NCBI RefSeq assembly: GCF_023343835.1
Contig: NC_064437.1
Location: 42,433,967-42,497,966, forward strand
DNA: 64,000 bases
Direction of reading: 5' to 3'
Origin: Lagopus muta
Taxonomy: Eukaryota; Chordata; Aves; Galliformes; Phasianidae
Position 1 is the stretch's first letter. The number at the start of each line of letters is the position of its first letter. The position numbers were made by a program, and so were the translations under genes. Of this stretch, positions 1 to 14,720 are shown one piece after another. Under the pieces are notes generated by a model, which was not told the DNA's origin, did no database searches, and was given only the letters and a program-made list of their open reading frames with translations.

Positions 1-2718
1 ACTGAGGATATGAGAAAGAAAATAAAATCTGTTAGGGTGAAGTATAAACATCCATAAAACTGAGTAGCGAAACACCTACAGAGAAAGTTGTAGTTTGCCA
101 GCAAACTAATTAAAGTCTCTGAATAAGGAGGAAGGTGTGACAGCTGAGAAGTAAAAATAAATCAGAAGTTTAGTTAAGCAAGTATAACAGGAAATTACCT
201 CTGGAGTTCCCTCTCCTGCCTTCTTTTCCTGGTTCTGCTTCCCACTAACTGAGCAAATCAGAGAAATGACTTCTAATCTGGCAAGCCTCCAGTGCTGGAG
301 GTTTGCTATACACATAGAGGACATCACAGACAAGCACCTCCAGTGCCCTGCAATGAGTCTGGGAGGGCACAGCATCTCTGTTCTGTCTCTGCAGCCAGCT
401 GCCTCAGCTGCAGAAACCTATGCTCCCCATCCTGCTCCAGGCAGCCATCTCAGAGATGCCCTGCCTGCAGGGAGTGGCTAGCTAACATATTGCCTGGGGA
501 ATCTGATGTTTTAACACTGTTTATGGTTGGCACAGCATACTGCAGTGGGAGTTTTATGTTCTAATACTGTTTATAAACATGTGTAGGACTTCTCAGACAT
601 GCTCTGTCTCCAAAGTCTACGCTATTGCTTTTGGAAATAACATGCTCAGTGACCTGTACTTTTTCTGAAAGGACTGCTGCTTAGTAGGGGTAACGAAGCT
701 GCCTTTCCAGCTATGACCAGAGGAAGAGTTTAAGTACTGTGTCGCTGAAACTGAGAATTGGAAATAACTCTCTTCCACTCTTCAGTAGCATAGCCTCAGT
801 CAAAACTACAAACAAAGCAATCCATGACACCTCAGGAGGAGGGGAAACATCTCACAATCATGGGAGCTCTTTGTACACAGGGCTCCTATTCAGTTCCATG
901 AGAATTTGTAAATGAAGAGAGCATGTGGCTCCTTCTTACACTGACTTGAGCTGTGCAGCAAATTCCTCAGAGGCAGTGCCAAATTAAGTGTCCTGAATAA
1001 GGACGGCTCCATAAATTGACATTTTCCTGCCCTACATTCAATTGCAATCTCCATCTTTATCAAGGAACACCATGGATTGGAGGATTAAACCCTGGGTGTC
1101 TGCCAGCACTCATTTAGGCATGAAAGTCCAAATGTTTCCCATTATACTGAGCACTTTTTTGTGCAGTGTAAATGTATGTCTTAGCATCAGCTTCATCTTC
1201 ACCATGAGCCAGAACACTTACAGTGGCACATCAGGTCATGAAAAACTATTAGAAGCGTTTGTTGTTTGTGCTACCACATCCGATTTTTTGAAGAGTAATT
1301 ATACTGAGGAATAAGCACCAAAAAAAAAAAAAAAAAATGTTGTTCACTGACACTGAAAAATAAAAATAGGGCCAGCATGCCAGAGAAGGTTTTGGGTGCC
1401 CCCTGCTTGTCTCCCATCGGCCGGGGTGCAGGATTCAGTGCTTGATGCTCTGTTCCCACGCGCGACACCGGAGGTAGTGCAGTGAACACCAGCAGCCATG
1501 GGAGCTGGAGTCCCAGCGTGCCTGCCAAGCTCAGGTCTTCTGCCAACCACCTGCTTTTCCAACCAGTGTTTTCACATAGAAAGCAATTTGGACCTACACA
1601 CTGAGAAATCGTACAAGCTCCCAAAACAAAACAACCCCTTTCTCAGCACGATGGGCCATTTAACTTTTGTAAACTTAATCTGGGAACTTAAAAAAAAAAA
1701 AGCCTCAGCAGCATGACATATGAACAAATAACAAAGCATCCTTTGATAGGTGATCGTACCATCCTGCCATAGCACAGGGGAAGTCTCTCCCTCTAGACAA
1801 CAATAAACAAAATAGAGTGAATATGCGGGCAGCATTTCAACATCTGCTAGAGTCTCTGGGAAAGGAGCTTCATGCATACAGCTCTTCCCAGGACAGCTGT
1901 ATGCAATACTCATTGTCACCTTGCAGTATTAGCGTTATTATGTATATCGCCATATTTCTGCTGCGAAAGAAAAGCTATTTACATAAGGTCATTGCCAACT
2001 CTAATAGCTTCCCTGGGTAAGCAGGCTTTCTTTAGGCAATATTTAATATTTCTACATCACGGCAGTTCATTACATTTGGGAATCCTTTACTGTTTCCTTC
2101 AAAACAGAAGATCAGTGAAACACTGTTTACAGTGAGCAGAAATCCTAATGAAGTTCATGAAATTAATGATTTCCTTTGATCAAAATCTTATCTTTCCTTC
2201 ATACTTAACCTCAGTTTGAGTGTCACATATAGCAATGTGTACCCCCATACTAGCGTATCACCTGCATTTCAATATTTAAGGCTATGTAATTCTTACTTGC
2301 AAAGCTTCCTTACTGAAAGCTTCCCTTGGAGAAGATAAGGACCTAGCCACAAAAGTCTACTGAGCTACTTCTCCAGGTGCTATGTATAATCATAACAATA
2401 CTTATTCAATATATTATTTGGTTATAATGAAATTCATAATAAAAATATTAATTGCAAACATGCACAAAAATTTCTAAATGCTGAGTTCAGTGCCAGAAGC
2501 ATTGCAAGCATTCTTGAATTTTTCTATACTTCTCAGAAGTACCTCTTTGAACTTAAACTTGAGCTTCAACATACAAACTATTCATTAAGATATGACCTTC
2601 ATGCTGCCTGTCTCCAGTATCTTGTTCTCATAGTTTCCTGTACAAAGACATTGTTTTACTGCTCTTTTATTAAAATGCATTGATCACTCATTGCTACTCA
2701 TTTTTTTGCTTTCTTTAG
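1..2718 (+). other. ZCCHC24: ZCCHC24 intron upstream of the penultimate coding exon (partial)
   Basis: This stretch ends in a good acceptor (a pyrimidine-rich stretch ending TTTAG) directly before the exon that starts at 2719. I recognise no earlier ZCCHC24 exon in it, so the 5' coding exons should lie before the window. It holds an A18 run at 1320-1337 followed by a short GC-richer patch at about 1375-1510, and otherwise AT-rich unique sequence. Short reading frames here have no recognisable homology. Confidence 0.7.
1320..1337. repeat. A18 homopolymer
   Basis: An uninterrupted run of 18 A lies inside the intron. No flanking target-site duplication or retrocopy is evident. Confidence 0.9.
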
Positions 2719-2940
<222 letters not shown>

Positions 2941-3887
2941 TGAAGCTTGGCTGTGACCTAAACAGGACTTGGCATGGACTACAGCATGCCACAAAATAAA
3001 ATCAAAATAATAATAAAAAAAGAAAACACAACCTTTCACAAATGAGCTGCTGTTCTCAGAGTCCTGGGGAAGTGAACTACTTCCAATTTCACAAAATTTG
3101 AATACCCTTTCAGTAAAAATACCTCCAAAACAAAGCCTTTACTTATCTTTATTATAAAAACAGACTTTGGGACCATATAATCTGAGATGGAGCCATTAGA
3201 TAATAGAGAAAACAAGTTCAGCAGTAGCAATGGGCGTCTTGATACTTCTGACTCTCTTCATATTTACACCAATTAACTGCTTTATTGCACAAGTGTCAGT
3301 GAAGTTATTTCCGAAGTATAATTTTTTTGTTCATCCATTTAAATAAGACTGGACTTGGGTAAGGAGATACGTATTTGTACATATGTAGTACTAGCAATAA
3401 AATAGAAGGAATATTAAGAGGACCCCTACTTACTAAATAACTTAAACAGTAAAGCAAGACAGCCTGTGTAAAGAGGCGTTTCTTGTTTTCCATAGTACTT
3501 GGTGGTGCCCAGGCTAAGAACTTCAAGAGAAAGTCTCTCAATAAGCTGACACAGTCAAGTGTAAATAGTAGCTCTAATAAGAAATCCATATCTGCAATGC
3601 TGCTAGCCACAGCCTTCATTCCTGCCCCCTGTGGAGTGCAGTTGCATCTCCTGCACTTCCAGCCCCTGTATTTGCAATTTACAATGGGAAGACTGACTCA
3701 GTTCTTGTTTGTATCCTGTCAAAAGTGGTTGCAAACCATCATCTAATACAACGGTAGTTAATGAGAGACAGATCAATTGCTCAGAACAACTAACCTCATA
3801 CTCCTCATTTTGCTGACAAACCAGGCTACAGACTGATTTTGTTGAAGTTGGATTTTCATGCAGAAAGTAATTTTTAGCAGCTCCACC

Positions 3888-3890
3888 AAA

Positions 3891-3925
<35 letters not shown>

Positions 3926-3928
3926 ATT
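3888..3928. repeat. (AAAT)n tetranucleotide microsatellite
   Basis: About ten tandem AAAT units sit roughly 25 bp upstream of a CR1 copy. Slippage variation between individuals is likely. Confidence 0.95.
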
Positions 3929-3952
3929 AGCCAATATATACTAGAAAGTATA

Positions 3953-4352
3953 TAGAGCTCCTCCCCTACGAGGAAAGGCTGAGCAAACTGGGTCTTTGAG
4001 AAAAGAAGACTGAGAGGTGATCTTATTAATGTTTATAAATGTTTATAAGTGTGAGAGTCAAACAGACATGGCCAACTTCTTTACCACGGTCTGTGGGGAC
4101 AGGACAAGGGGAAATGACCATAAACTGGAGCATAGGAAGGTCTGCACCCACATGTGAAGGAACTTCTTCACAGTAAGCACTGGAACAAGGCTGCTCAGGA
4201 GGGTTGTGGATTCTACTTCTCTGGAGATATTCAAGACCTTCCTGGACGCCTCCCTTCGCAACCTGCACTAGGAGGCCTGCTTTGCAGGGGAGTTGGACTT
4301 GATGATCTTTGGAGGTCCCTTCCAATCCCTACAATTCTGTAATTCTGTGAAA
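3953..4352 (+). mobile_element. CR1 LINE, 5'-truncated 3' end, plus orientation
   Basis: The copy resembles the CR1 3' region. It starts in a CTCCCCTACGAGGAAAGGCTGA-like segment, passes through GACAGGACAAGGGG and the GTTGGACTTGATGATCTTTG block, and ends in two tandem copies of the ATTCTGTRA-type terminal repeat that CR1 carries instead of a poly(A) tail. An internal slippage of TTTATAAATG/TTTATAAGTG units is visible. It lies in sense orientation within the ZCCHC24 intron. It has no intact reading frame and cannot mobilise itself. Confidence 0.93.
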
Positions 4353-6379
4353 GCTTGCTTAGCGTAACCAGAAAGATACAATTGCAGGCTCGCTTCTAGG
4401 GAATGATTTTACAACTTCAACTGCTATTGGAGCAACACCTAGGATTTAATGTTGCCAATTTCAGCACAGTCAAAAGGGAGACATCTGTGAGTGCATCTGT
4501 CTTAAGCCACACAGCACTTTTCTTCAAGATGGCTTATACTGAGCAAATGCAAGAAGCATTACAGAAAAATTTAAGTGTGATTTTGCAATATTGCTGTAAA
4601 TTGTTATGGATGAATAAGTAGGAATTACTTTAAGAGTTTGGGTGGTGTAATTTGCTTCAGATGCAGTTTATCCTAGCTGAATCTCAGCAATAAATAGAGC
4701 TCTGCACGGGTCAGGTTGTCTGTTGCCCACTCATAACCCGTGCTCAAATCACAGATGGATTATTTGGGAGTATTTGCAATAGGTGAAAAGGAACACTTCA
4801 TACCATTTCATGTGATTTTGGGGAGAGGAAGCATGTTAATAAAAAAGAATCCTAAGTAATATTGTGATTTTATTTTGCTGAAAAGATAGAAGTACTGAAA
4901 TTCATTGCAACAAGCAGCAATGGAGATAGAAACAAGTTTATTAGCACTATCCCAACCAGGAAAACGTAATCTACTCTATTTCTTCCTTTTATACACATGT
5001 ATATTCATCTAATTCTAAGGTTAAGTTTTGGCTAAGGTTATTCTGCATTCCCATATTCAGCTAAAATATCGATTTATACTACGTAGCACCTTGAAGAAAT
5101 GTAAATTAGAGTTTTTGAAATCTGACATGTTTATGGCAGAGGGCTTGCTTTAGACTTGACCCACTTAATTCACTCGAGATGATAGTTTTTTGTGGGGTTA
5201 TTTGTTCATTTAAATAACACTGAACTACTTCCACTGCAGAATGAACTAATAGCCAAGTCAGTGAATGTCACTGTTTCTGCTGGACAGTTCAGATGATGTA
5301 ACCTAACCCTAATCCCCCTCCATCTCTAGGTTAGCACCACTCTGATTCCAAATCTGAAAACAAGAGGTTATCTTTAGAAACCTAAATTAACTGATGAGAC
5401 ACTAGTTCAAAGCTTCAGAAGTCTCTGTTTCCTTGTTCCTGCTTAGACAGCTTGCTTAGACAACTGCACCAAAATCCAGGCTGAGCATTTATTACACATA
5501 AAGAAGGAGAGTCTTGATGGTGAGAGGAATTACAAGAACACTGATTTACAACACAAAGTTATAAATATGTACTTTGTTTGTTCTTCTAAATGACCTCCAT
5601 TATTTTTGTCAGTGTTCAGAGAGTCACAAGAACTTGCTCTGGAAGCATCCCATCCACAAAATACATTACATACTGGGGAATAAAAATGTTGTGTAGTAAA
5701 GGAGGAGAGCTGCCCCTCTTGGCAGGGCTAGAGGAGTCTGTGAACTGCATAGCACAGACATCAAAGACTGTGTGGAAGGGCTGGAGTACACAGTGCTTCT
5801 TCCTTAGAATCATGTATATGAACAATCACAGCATGTGCAATGCAGGTTTACACAGCTGAACTCCATCACTGTGTTTCCTCATCATCCCCTTAGACCATAA
5901 TCTGGGATGTGAAAAGGCTTTACTCTTCTTACCAATCCATGTATCCATGTCTCAGTAGTAGTTGGTGCTAGGTGAGACCTTCAAGTCTGGACTATGCATT
6001 TCAGCTAAGGTTCCAGACGCAAAGAACCTGCAGCCAGTCAATACTGCTTTTTCCCCCAAAATGCAAACTTACAACCTCAAGTTGAAAGATTTCTCATTCT
6101 GTTGTTTCTGATCTTGCCTTACCTCTGTCTGATTCTATATCTCAGTTTCACTACTGCTGTTCTTTCTATTCTTTTTCATTCTTCCAGTGCCTTGTATTTC
6201 TAATTAAACATACCAGTTATAGCCAGACAGTAAAGAAAACACCAGTTCATGCACGGAGCTAGCAGCAAAGGATCCAGCCCTAAGCATCCAGCCCCACACC
6301 AGACTTTAAACATATCTTAATACACGTCTATGGGTTGCTGTTCTGCAGCTTTTTAGAAATGCGCTGTACTCAGTCAGCA

Positions 6380-6417
6380 ATGCTTTTATGGTAATGCTAT
6401 GTATGTTATAAAAGCAT
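6380..6417. repeat. Short inverted repeat (10-bp arms, 18-bp spacer)
   Basis: ATGCTTTTAT is matched by ATAAAAGCAT 18 bp later. It would form a small hairpin in the intron. No known family is recognised, and chance is likely given the AT richness. Confidence 0.6.
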
Positions 6418-8101
6418 AGTGATTGATTGTTCTAATTAAAAAGTCCAGTGTTTTGAGTTTGAAGGTTAAAACATTGACACATACTGTGGATGTAAGATTT
6501 AGTTGTATTATAATAAACTATTAGAACTACCTACACTCCTTTATCATTTTCTGTATACATTTCTTGCTTTTCCTTCATTTTCATTATTCTGTTGACATAT
6601 ACCAAAGGAGAGTTCTCTTTCATGAACAGAGTTCCTATGCATTTCTAAACAAACATTTTTTTCCCCTCTCAGTGCATCAGTGGAAGTTCTTAGTTAATTC
6701 TGTGCTCCTAATGACTTCGTTATAATGGTTTAGACAGTACTTCCACTCGTCTGGATCTTCCAATGAACATCTTTTTCAGCCTAATATAATAAAGACACTG
6801 TCTCTCTCTAGAAGCTGTTTTTACACTCAGTACCTGTACAGATAAAACTCCATTCAAGAAATAAATTGATACTGCTGTTTTGTAATGTTTTTTCTTTCTT
6901 TGCAGTTATCATGCTACATGATATTAGTATATATATATATTTAATTTAAATTAACAAAACCCAGATGAACTGGCCAGTCAGAAATTCAACCTCAATTCTA
7001 CTTCAAACAGTTTTACTTCTAGCAGATTAAATTATTTCTTGTCCAAAACAATTTGGTCAATACACCCCCTCTGCAATATATTTTAACTCAGCATCCTTTT
7101 CTTACTCCTTACCCTACCATTTGGTAAACAATTAGGTCACAATACTATCTTTACATTATTAGAAGAGGGTCATTTTGTTGACAGATGCTAATCATTGTTA
7201 TTTCCTCAACATTAACTAACTTTATGCTGAGTTACAAGAGCCTTCAGAATTACAAAAATTACCTAACTGCAAACAGTCCAGACCACTTCTAAAAATACAG
7301 TCATCACATTTCCCTGGTGAGGGCATATTACAGCATCTCCATTTCCATACAGTGTATACTGCATGAAAGATTTGTCACAATGATTCTGTCATAAGAACTT
7401 TTATCAGGTCAGATCAACATCCTCCATTTCACACACCATCCTAGGCAGTAGAGAGTGCCCACAGGAAGGTATGGATTTAGGATAAGACACAGTAACCATC
7501 TTCAAGGATACTTCCTCATCCTCCAGTATTGCCTCTAAGTTCACCTGCTCTTGGTTCCTGGAGCCTTTTTCCTGGAGTGAAAAGATTCTGTGCCAATTCC
7601 CCACAAGAAAAGTCTCTTCAGCTCTGTTCTTTTATTCCACATACCCTATCTGTGAGAATGAGCTTTTAATCTCCCTGCCGCAGGAAAAGTCTTCTCAGCA
7701 ATTTTACAGTTGTGTATATACTTCAGAGTGCTCTACAAACACGGTTCTAAATCTCTGTGTTTGAGAGGGATGGCACAGCATGCGTAACAAGTAGTAACAC
7801 AAGTGTCTGCTGCCTTGATACCAACTAATTCAGAGTGGAAAAATCAGGTGGCTTTCACACCTGAGCTGCAAAACTGCTACAGCTGTTCCAAAAAAACTGC
7901 ATGCATTTTTGTCTTCATGACTAAGTTCCTGGTGGAAATACTTACAGGAATTCCCAAGACCTTGAGGCCTGTTGAGTTCAAGTGTTGCTGAGAAACAGGA
8001 GAGCAAAGAACTGCCCAGAACAAGTTACTGGATTGCTCTTTCAAAAGAGGTTTCCTGCCTAGTCACATTATCTACCCTAAACAAAACAAAATAACAATAA
8101 C

Positions 8102-8125
8102 AAAAAAAAAAAAAAAAAAAAAAAA
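8102..8125. repeat. A24 homopolymer
   Basis: An uninterrupted A tract follows an A-rich CAAAACAAAATAACAATAAC stretch. It is a simple repeat, with no recognisable SINE body upstream. Confidence 0.9.
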
Positions 8126-11100
8126 GCCTCAGATGAAACTTAATTCTACCTCTTATTATTTCCTGAAATTTGGATTCCATATAGTTGTCTGTACTCTTCC
8201 TTATACTGCTCCAGTGTGGAGCCAGTCATTTTAGCCTTTCACCAGTGTTCTTGGCATTGTAACAGCCCAGACGCCAAGCTCTGAATTTTCATTTTCTTCC
8301 CCTGACTGCTCTAGCGGCAGCATCTGTGCCTGCTTCCTGGCTGGCCTCTTATCAAGGCTTCTCCTCTGACTTCGTGGCTGACTCCAGGGCTGTTTGTGAT
8401 GACAGCTGTTGCACTGGTGTAGAACCAGCCATCTGGTGACTGACTTGTCCTCTTGGACATGACTTACTTCCAGCTGTCAGGAATTTATCGCTAGACTGAA
8501 AATAATTTGGTATGTAAATACATTCTTCATGTTATCCAAGCTATTACTTCCACAGGCAGTGCAGTGATTCCATCATAATTCCCCTGTCCAGGTGCAGTTT
8601 CTCTTCCCTCAGCTTGGGGAGGATTGGCTCTGATTACTCTAAAGCCCAACACACTAGTGAGCAGATTGAGGCCTGCAAGTATTCTCTCTCCTATTTGGAT
8701 TTAATTCCTCCCCAGCAGCTGGAGGGGAATCATTGCATTTCCACCTCTGTGTGCCTTAGCAGTTGGAAAACAGGTCATCCCAGACTGCTGCTTCTCTGAA
8801 CCCAAGAGAGATTTCTGCTGTTCATTTCAGGTGGCTCTCTTTCATTCCTAGCTGGCCTGTTCCAGAGGCATGCCGCTAACAGAGGCTGCCTGCTCTCACA
8901 TCTTCATGCCATGGATCTGCAGCCTTCTCATTGCAGTCTTTTTGTTTCACAGCCACAACTGAAGTCCTTGTTCATGCCATACAGGCAGGAGAGCAAAGCT
9001 CTGCCACTCAAGAACACATTACATTTAACCCTTTCATATCCATAATCTTTTATTGTACTAACAATGTACAAATTCTTGAGAGTGTCTGTGCCTTGAGAGA
9101 AGCATAGAAGCTAATGCACCTGAAGATTGTTGCCCTTTATCAGTATCCTGCCACCTCTAGCTGTAGAATCAATTTTTACGCACAGATCTAATGTCATCTA
9201 TTCATCTCATTTGCTCCATTAAGGCCTGATGTAATGAGTCCAGAAATATACTTGTTTTCTTGCATTTAAATTTTGATATGGTTTATCTACCAGAGGTAGA
9301 ATCAAATTGTTCCACTCTAAAGGGGAGGAAAAAAAAATAAAAATTCAAACTTCTAAATAGAAATATAAGCACCCATTTTGCTTCCACTAAGAATAATTTC
9401 TCTAAAGGGTGTCCTTGTAACATTTCCACTAACATCTAAGACATTACATATATATGAGTCACTTTGAGTATGTTTTGTTCTTTATTTTGAAAAAAGGATT
9501 TATGGAATACAGAGTTTAATCAGTACATGTAGACTGGGGAAGCAATACTTCACAGTCTTAAGTTAGTTTGCAGGACAGGAATTGCTAATTTAAATTTAGT
9601 TCAGTTTTATTCACCTTGGGCAATGGCTTTAGTCACTGCTGTCAAATGCCTTCCTGGCGGAGCTGCATAAGGTCATTTCCAGCCATCAACTACCAAAGAA
9701 TGCTAAAGAAAAAGATGCAAAAACTCAAGACGTTGAAAAATGCCCTTCCCCATAGTATTTACAGAAAGTAGACCATCAAATCCTGTTTACTTGCATTACG
9801 AAAAAAAAAGAAAACCAAAACATTAAACTCTCCCTTTTACAGAAGAAAGAATACCTTTCCCAGAGAAATATAGCAGGACTTTCTGCTCTTTTACAGGCTG
9901 CATTTCTCCTCTTTCTAAGGAAAGGCACTGTTCCTTCAGCCAAGCAGCCAGTCCTCTTTCCCAGGCCTGCTCTGAGTGTACTGAGCCTTCCTGCTGTTGG
10001 GCTCCTGGCAGCACAGGGCTGGAGGATTAGAGAGCCTCCTCAGCTGAGTGGATCTTCTGCAGCATTCAGACAACTCCCCAAATTACCCATAGTGTGCAGC
10101 CACACAACTGTTCAGCACTCTCCACCTTCTGCTTTCACCCTCCAAAGCTGGTGAGAGTGCTCCTGAGTCAGCCTCAGCTGCCTGTACAAACGAAATCTCA
10201 CTTCATCACCTGCAAACCTTTAGCTATCTAATATCCTTTTTAGCATAGCATTAAAGTTGCAAGTCTGCAAGATTACTGCCTCAAAGGCCTCCACACGATT
10301 AGAACATCAGCAGTAAGAACGGGAGGAAAACAGCTGTTTCTCAGGGCTCTTGCAGGGATTTTTGGCTTGCAGGAAACCCACAGAGATAAACTGGGGCTTC
10401 ATTTTAGGCACAAACTGTGCAAGCCCACCACCATTTTGAGGCTTCAGCCCTCAGCAAAAGCAGTGTTTGGGCTCAGCTCAGCTCCTTTCAGCCAGCCCTT
10501 GGAAACCCAGCTTCCTGCCTTGTAACCCCTCTCTCCCCAGCCTCTGTGTCGTAACACAGAGGTAACAATAACATCTCTGAAATCGAAGTGTTTCGTGGGC
10601 CAAAAAGCTGAGCTCAATCAACGCAGGGGGAAAGCAAACCACGGAGAGCTATTGTTTCTGAAAACAGTCCAAAAAACTCTTGGCACTTCAAGACACTCCC
10701 AATGTCCTTTGCACTATTTCCAGGAAAAATGATTCCCAAGGCCATGTGTATTAAAAAAATCTGGCTTATATCAATAAACATGATAACTGCTGTATTTTTT
10801 TCTCTTTAATCAGAACACAGCTAACATGTAGAAGCAATCAGAGCTGAGTCAAATAGACTGTTTTAAGTGCAACATTTCAAAGCTCTAAAATTCTCCATTG
10901 TGGAGAATAAATTAAATCTTGGAGCTCCTAAACCTGGACATCATCTTTGAGGAAGATTTATGTAATGCAAACTGTTGAAGAAAATTTATGGGCAGATGTT
11001 GGTGGAATAGGCTGTGGAACAGGCATAAAGGCAGTTTTTCTGACCCAATAAGTTTATTCAGCTTGTCTCTGCTGTGGCAGAAGCCCAGAATGCACCAGCA

Positions 11101-12781
11101 TTTGAGTTGCAGTCTCAATCGAGGTTGCCGATAGATCCAAAATCTTCCTTCCTCATACACAACCAATACAGGTTCAAGCACCCCCTCTCCAAGAAAGGAA
11201 AAACAGCCTGAAATTAAATTATAAACAAATTTAAGCTCAGAAGGTCACATAGCCTCTAGCCCGGGACAGAGAAAAATTTTGGCAACGTGCTGTGGGTAGG
11301 AATCCTGAACTGGTGACAAGACATTGGCAATCACTATTGAGTTGCTCCCATACATTCTTTCTACTAGCAATGCAACATAATGAACAAGTGTTGTACTTAT
11401 AATCCAATACAACTGATTATAGCAAGAAGTTGCAGACTATTTTTTTAGGAAAAGAGTACATTTTGCCTGACTGTAACCACTGAACACTGGGAAAGTCTTC
11501 CATTCCATAGGGTGTGAGCAGATCTTACAGAGTAACACTAAGAGAAAAAAAAATAGGTTTCAGAAAGCTCAATACTTCTTATTCACTCACACTCAGATGG
11601 GTGGCTTTGACATGCAGAATTTAAAAATAAATAACCAGGAAACTTAGAAGACCAGGTGTACCAGGTTTTAAAGATGATGACAGGCCTGTAGTATTTAGGG
11701 AAGGTACAAAAGATAAATGGCCATAATTTTTTTTTTTTTCATCCTTTCTTTGTTACAAGAAAGATAAGCAGTAGTCTGCTATCCCTGTAGAACAGTGAGA
11801 TGCTTATGGCTCATTTTGAGATTTCACATCACATCATTCACATTACTGTCTCTACCACAGTTCCACAGAACTTCCACAGTCTTCTTCTTAGTAAGGCATT
11901 GAGTATTTAAATCATTTTTCAGGTACATTCCAAGAAAGCTGAGAAATTATGTTACAGCATTTTGTTAGTATAAAACAAACTGTGCACATCAGTGTTATGT
12001 TCTACCTCACAGCTCTATCACTTCTGCTGATCAGATTTTCCAAACAGCAATATCCCTACTAAAATACTTAATATTTTCCAAGTGACTGCAAAATTTCTTA
12101 CATGTCATAGAAAATTAAAGCACATGGATTATTAAACTCAAAGCAGCTTTGTTCCCTTTTTTAGTTAAATATACTGCCAGCCCTGTGATTCCACAAGTGT
12201 TCTTTAGCAATATATCCAAATTATCAGTCAGGTTCACAACAGAGATTGTTTTTCTGGTTCTTTGTTGTTGTTGTTGTTTTTGTTTTTACTAATAGCTTTG
12301 CAGCTCTTCTACTTAAAAAACAAACAAACAAACAAACATCAGCCTCATAAATATGGGATTGAGACCTCACTAACTTATGTGATATCTGTGCATAGGTAAA
12401 ACAGTTTTCCTGTAGCAGCAGCTAATCGCAGTGTTGTTAACCCTTCTGGCATTCTGGGCAGTGGGATTCCCATGCTTGAAGTGCTAATGCTTTTGGGATG
12501 TCTCAGTTACTGGAGCCAAGGGAATAAATTGCTGTGTAACCACATAAACATACTCCCCATTCGGGCTTTCATTAGTTTACCTACAGCAAGGCAAACAGAA
12601 CCTTTATGAAGAACAACATTCAAGATTGCGAGGCAACTTTATGCCACTGTAAAGCAAAGAGTTGAAAACATTTTGTCTGCTCAGACAGCAGGATTTTTGT
12701 AACTGTGAGGAGAAAGCCGGTTAAGCATGGAAGTATGCTCAGCACATGTAGTAGAGATTAACAGCAGTGACAAAGCCTTGA

Positions 12782-12926
<145 letters not shown>

Positions 12927-13150
12927 CCTTCCAAGTGGCCTCTTCCCGTCCCCCTCATCCTTAAAGATCCTCTGACAGCACACGATCAAGAGCAACACAA
13001 CACATCAAGATAAAAGCTAAAATAATCGCCAATATTGCCTATCTATAACCTAACAGTATGCCTTACCTTTAACGGAATGTAACATTTCTCCTGTGTATGC
13101 ACACACATGCAACAGGTATTTACAGGACTATGGTGAATTTGTATACATAC

Positions 13151-13176
13151 ATATATATGTAAGCTTACATATATAT
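13151..13176. repeat. 26-bp perfect AT-rich palindrome
   Basis: Thirteen-base arms meet at AAGCTT. Flanking sequence extends the symmetry if a TA insertion is bulged. In RNA it would form an AU-rich hairpin about 225 nt after the ZCCHC24 stop codon. Confidence 0.85.
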
Positions 13177-14720
13177 ATGTACACACGTATAAGCATTACT
13201 GATAGTGTTCACAACAGAACCACAGTTGCAGGTTCTGCTGATTGTTTACACAGACCCTATATCATGGTCAGGTGAAATGAAGTACTATTCTTTAGGCAAG
13301 ATATAATATTCACAAGGACTATATGTGATAAATGGGTTTTGCAGAGGTGAAATAACTGTGGGGCCACTAATTAAAAGCACTCACCCACGACAGGAATATT
13401 ATTCCTATTATATGACAAGACAAAAGGAGATTAAACAAGCCACAGCATAAAAGAAGGATAATAATTGTTTTCCCAGTTTTAGAAAGTCTGAGAGTTTTGT
13501 GTTGCTGCTTTCTTGGACTTTTCTATTTGTTAGTGTCACTCAGGCAGGGCTTAGGCAAAATAATTTTTTGCAATTTTGAGGCAAAAAAAAGTGAATAATT
13601 GTTTGAGGGTGTGGTTGTACAGAAAGGGAATGCCATAATGGGACCCATAGCATCGGGAAGGATTCCAAGAGGTTTTTGGAGGAGATAAAATTGGCTTGGT
13701 TGTGTGACTAACAGATCTTTCTCTTGTCATATAATTCTGCTACAAGAGGTTTTGCATGTGTATGCGCTATTCATTAGGCTGCAAGCACACTAAATTTACT
13801 GTGAATAAAGGGGGATAAGAATGCTTAAAATTGTCCTCCAAATCCATAATTGAACGATTAGCCAAACTTACTATTTATAATAGTTTTAAAGCCACTTTCT
13901 GGAAATATTTTTTATGTCCTGTTTTCTACTGTACAAATTTGTTACAATGTAAAACTTTTTAGCCATAAGGTGTTATGAGGTATGAAGAACACTCTTTATA
14001 ATATTCCCACTTTCCTGTCTTCCTGAAACACCTATTTACCTTAGGAGAAATGTAGGAGTTATATTTGGTTGTCCCATTTCAGGTGGAACTTTGGGCAGGG
14101 TGATCCTGTTGCAAAGTAGTATCTCATCAGGGATGAGCTGAAAGTACCTCGAGACAGTATCCTGTTTATATGTCTGTATAAGAATACACGGGCATAAGGA
14201 CAAAACAAGCAATTCACTGAGAAAACTTACAGGGATAATGGTTTGTGTGGTTTTAGGTTTGGGTTTGTTTTTTTTTTTTTTAAAAAGAAAAAAACATTTC
14301 TATTTTTGTGAGGTTTCCTTTAGAGATTGATTTGTGTGAATACTTAGTGGAAATATTTAAAATCCTACATAACTTGATGTGAATTAAATCTGTTTTGAGG
14401 ATTAATTCCACAGTACTAATACAGAGAGGGTTTTGTGCCAAGTAATACCAAAACATAACCAATAAGTACAGTCAAGCTCTTGTAAAGCGAACTGAAAACT
14501 CAGTGAGCATTCCTGTAGGAAATGTGAAGGTCTTTAGAATTTGTTCTAAGGTGAAACTTCGACCATTTCTCTGCTTTGTTCTAAACAGGGCAGAATAGTT
14601 TCTGCTTATTCTGGTGGTAGGGTAATATACATATCTCACAAACTGCATTATTTATGTGTAGCCCAAGTGACACAGCCCACTGGTCAGTCTGATGAAAAAG
14701 CCTTGGGATTTGTTGATTCT

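Noticed and set aside
5301-5316. TAACCTAACCCTAATC, resembling an interstitial telomeric repeat
   Set aside because: Fewer than two recognisable units, so chance is sufficient.
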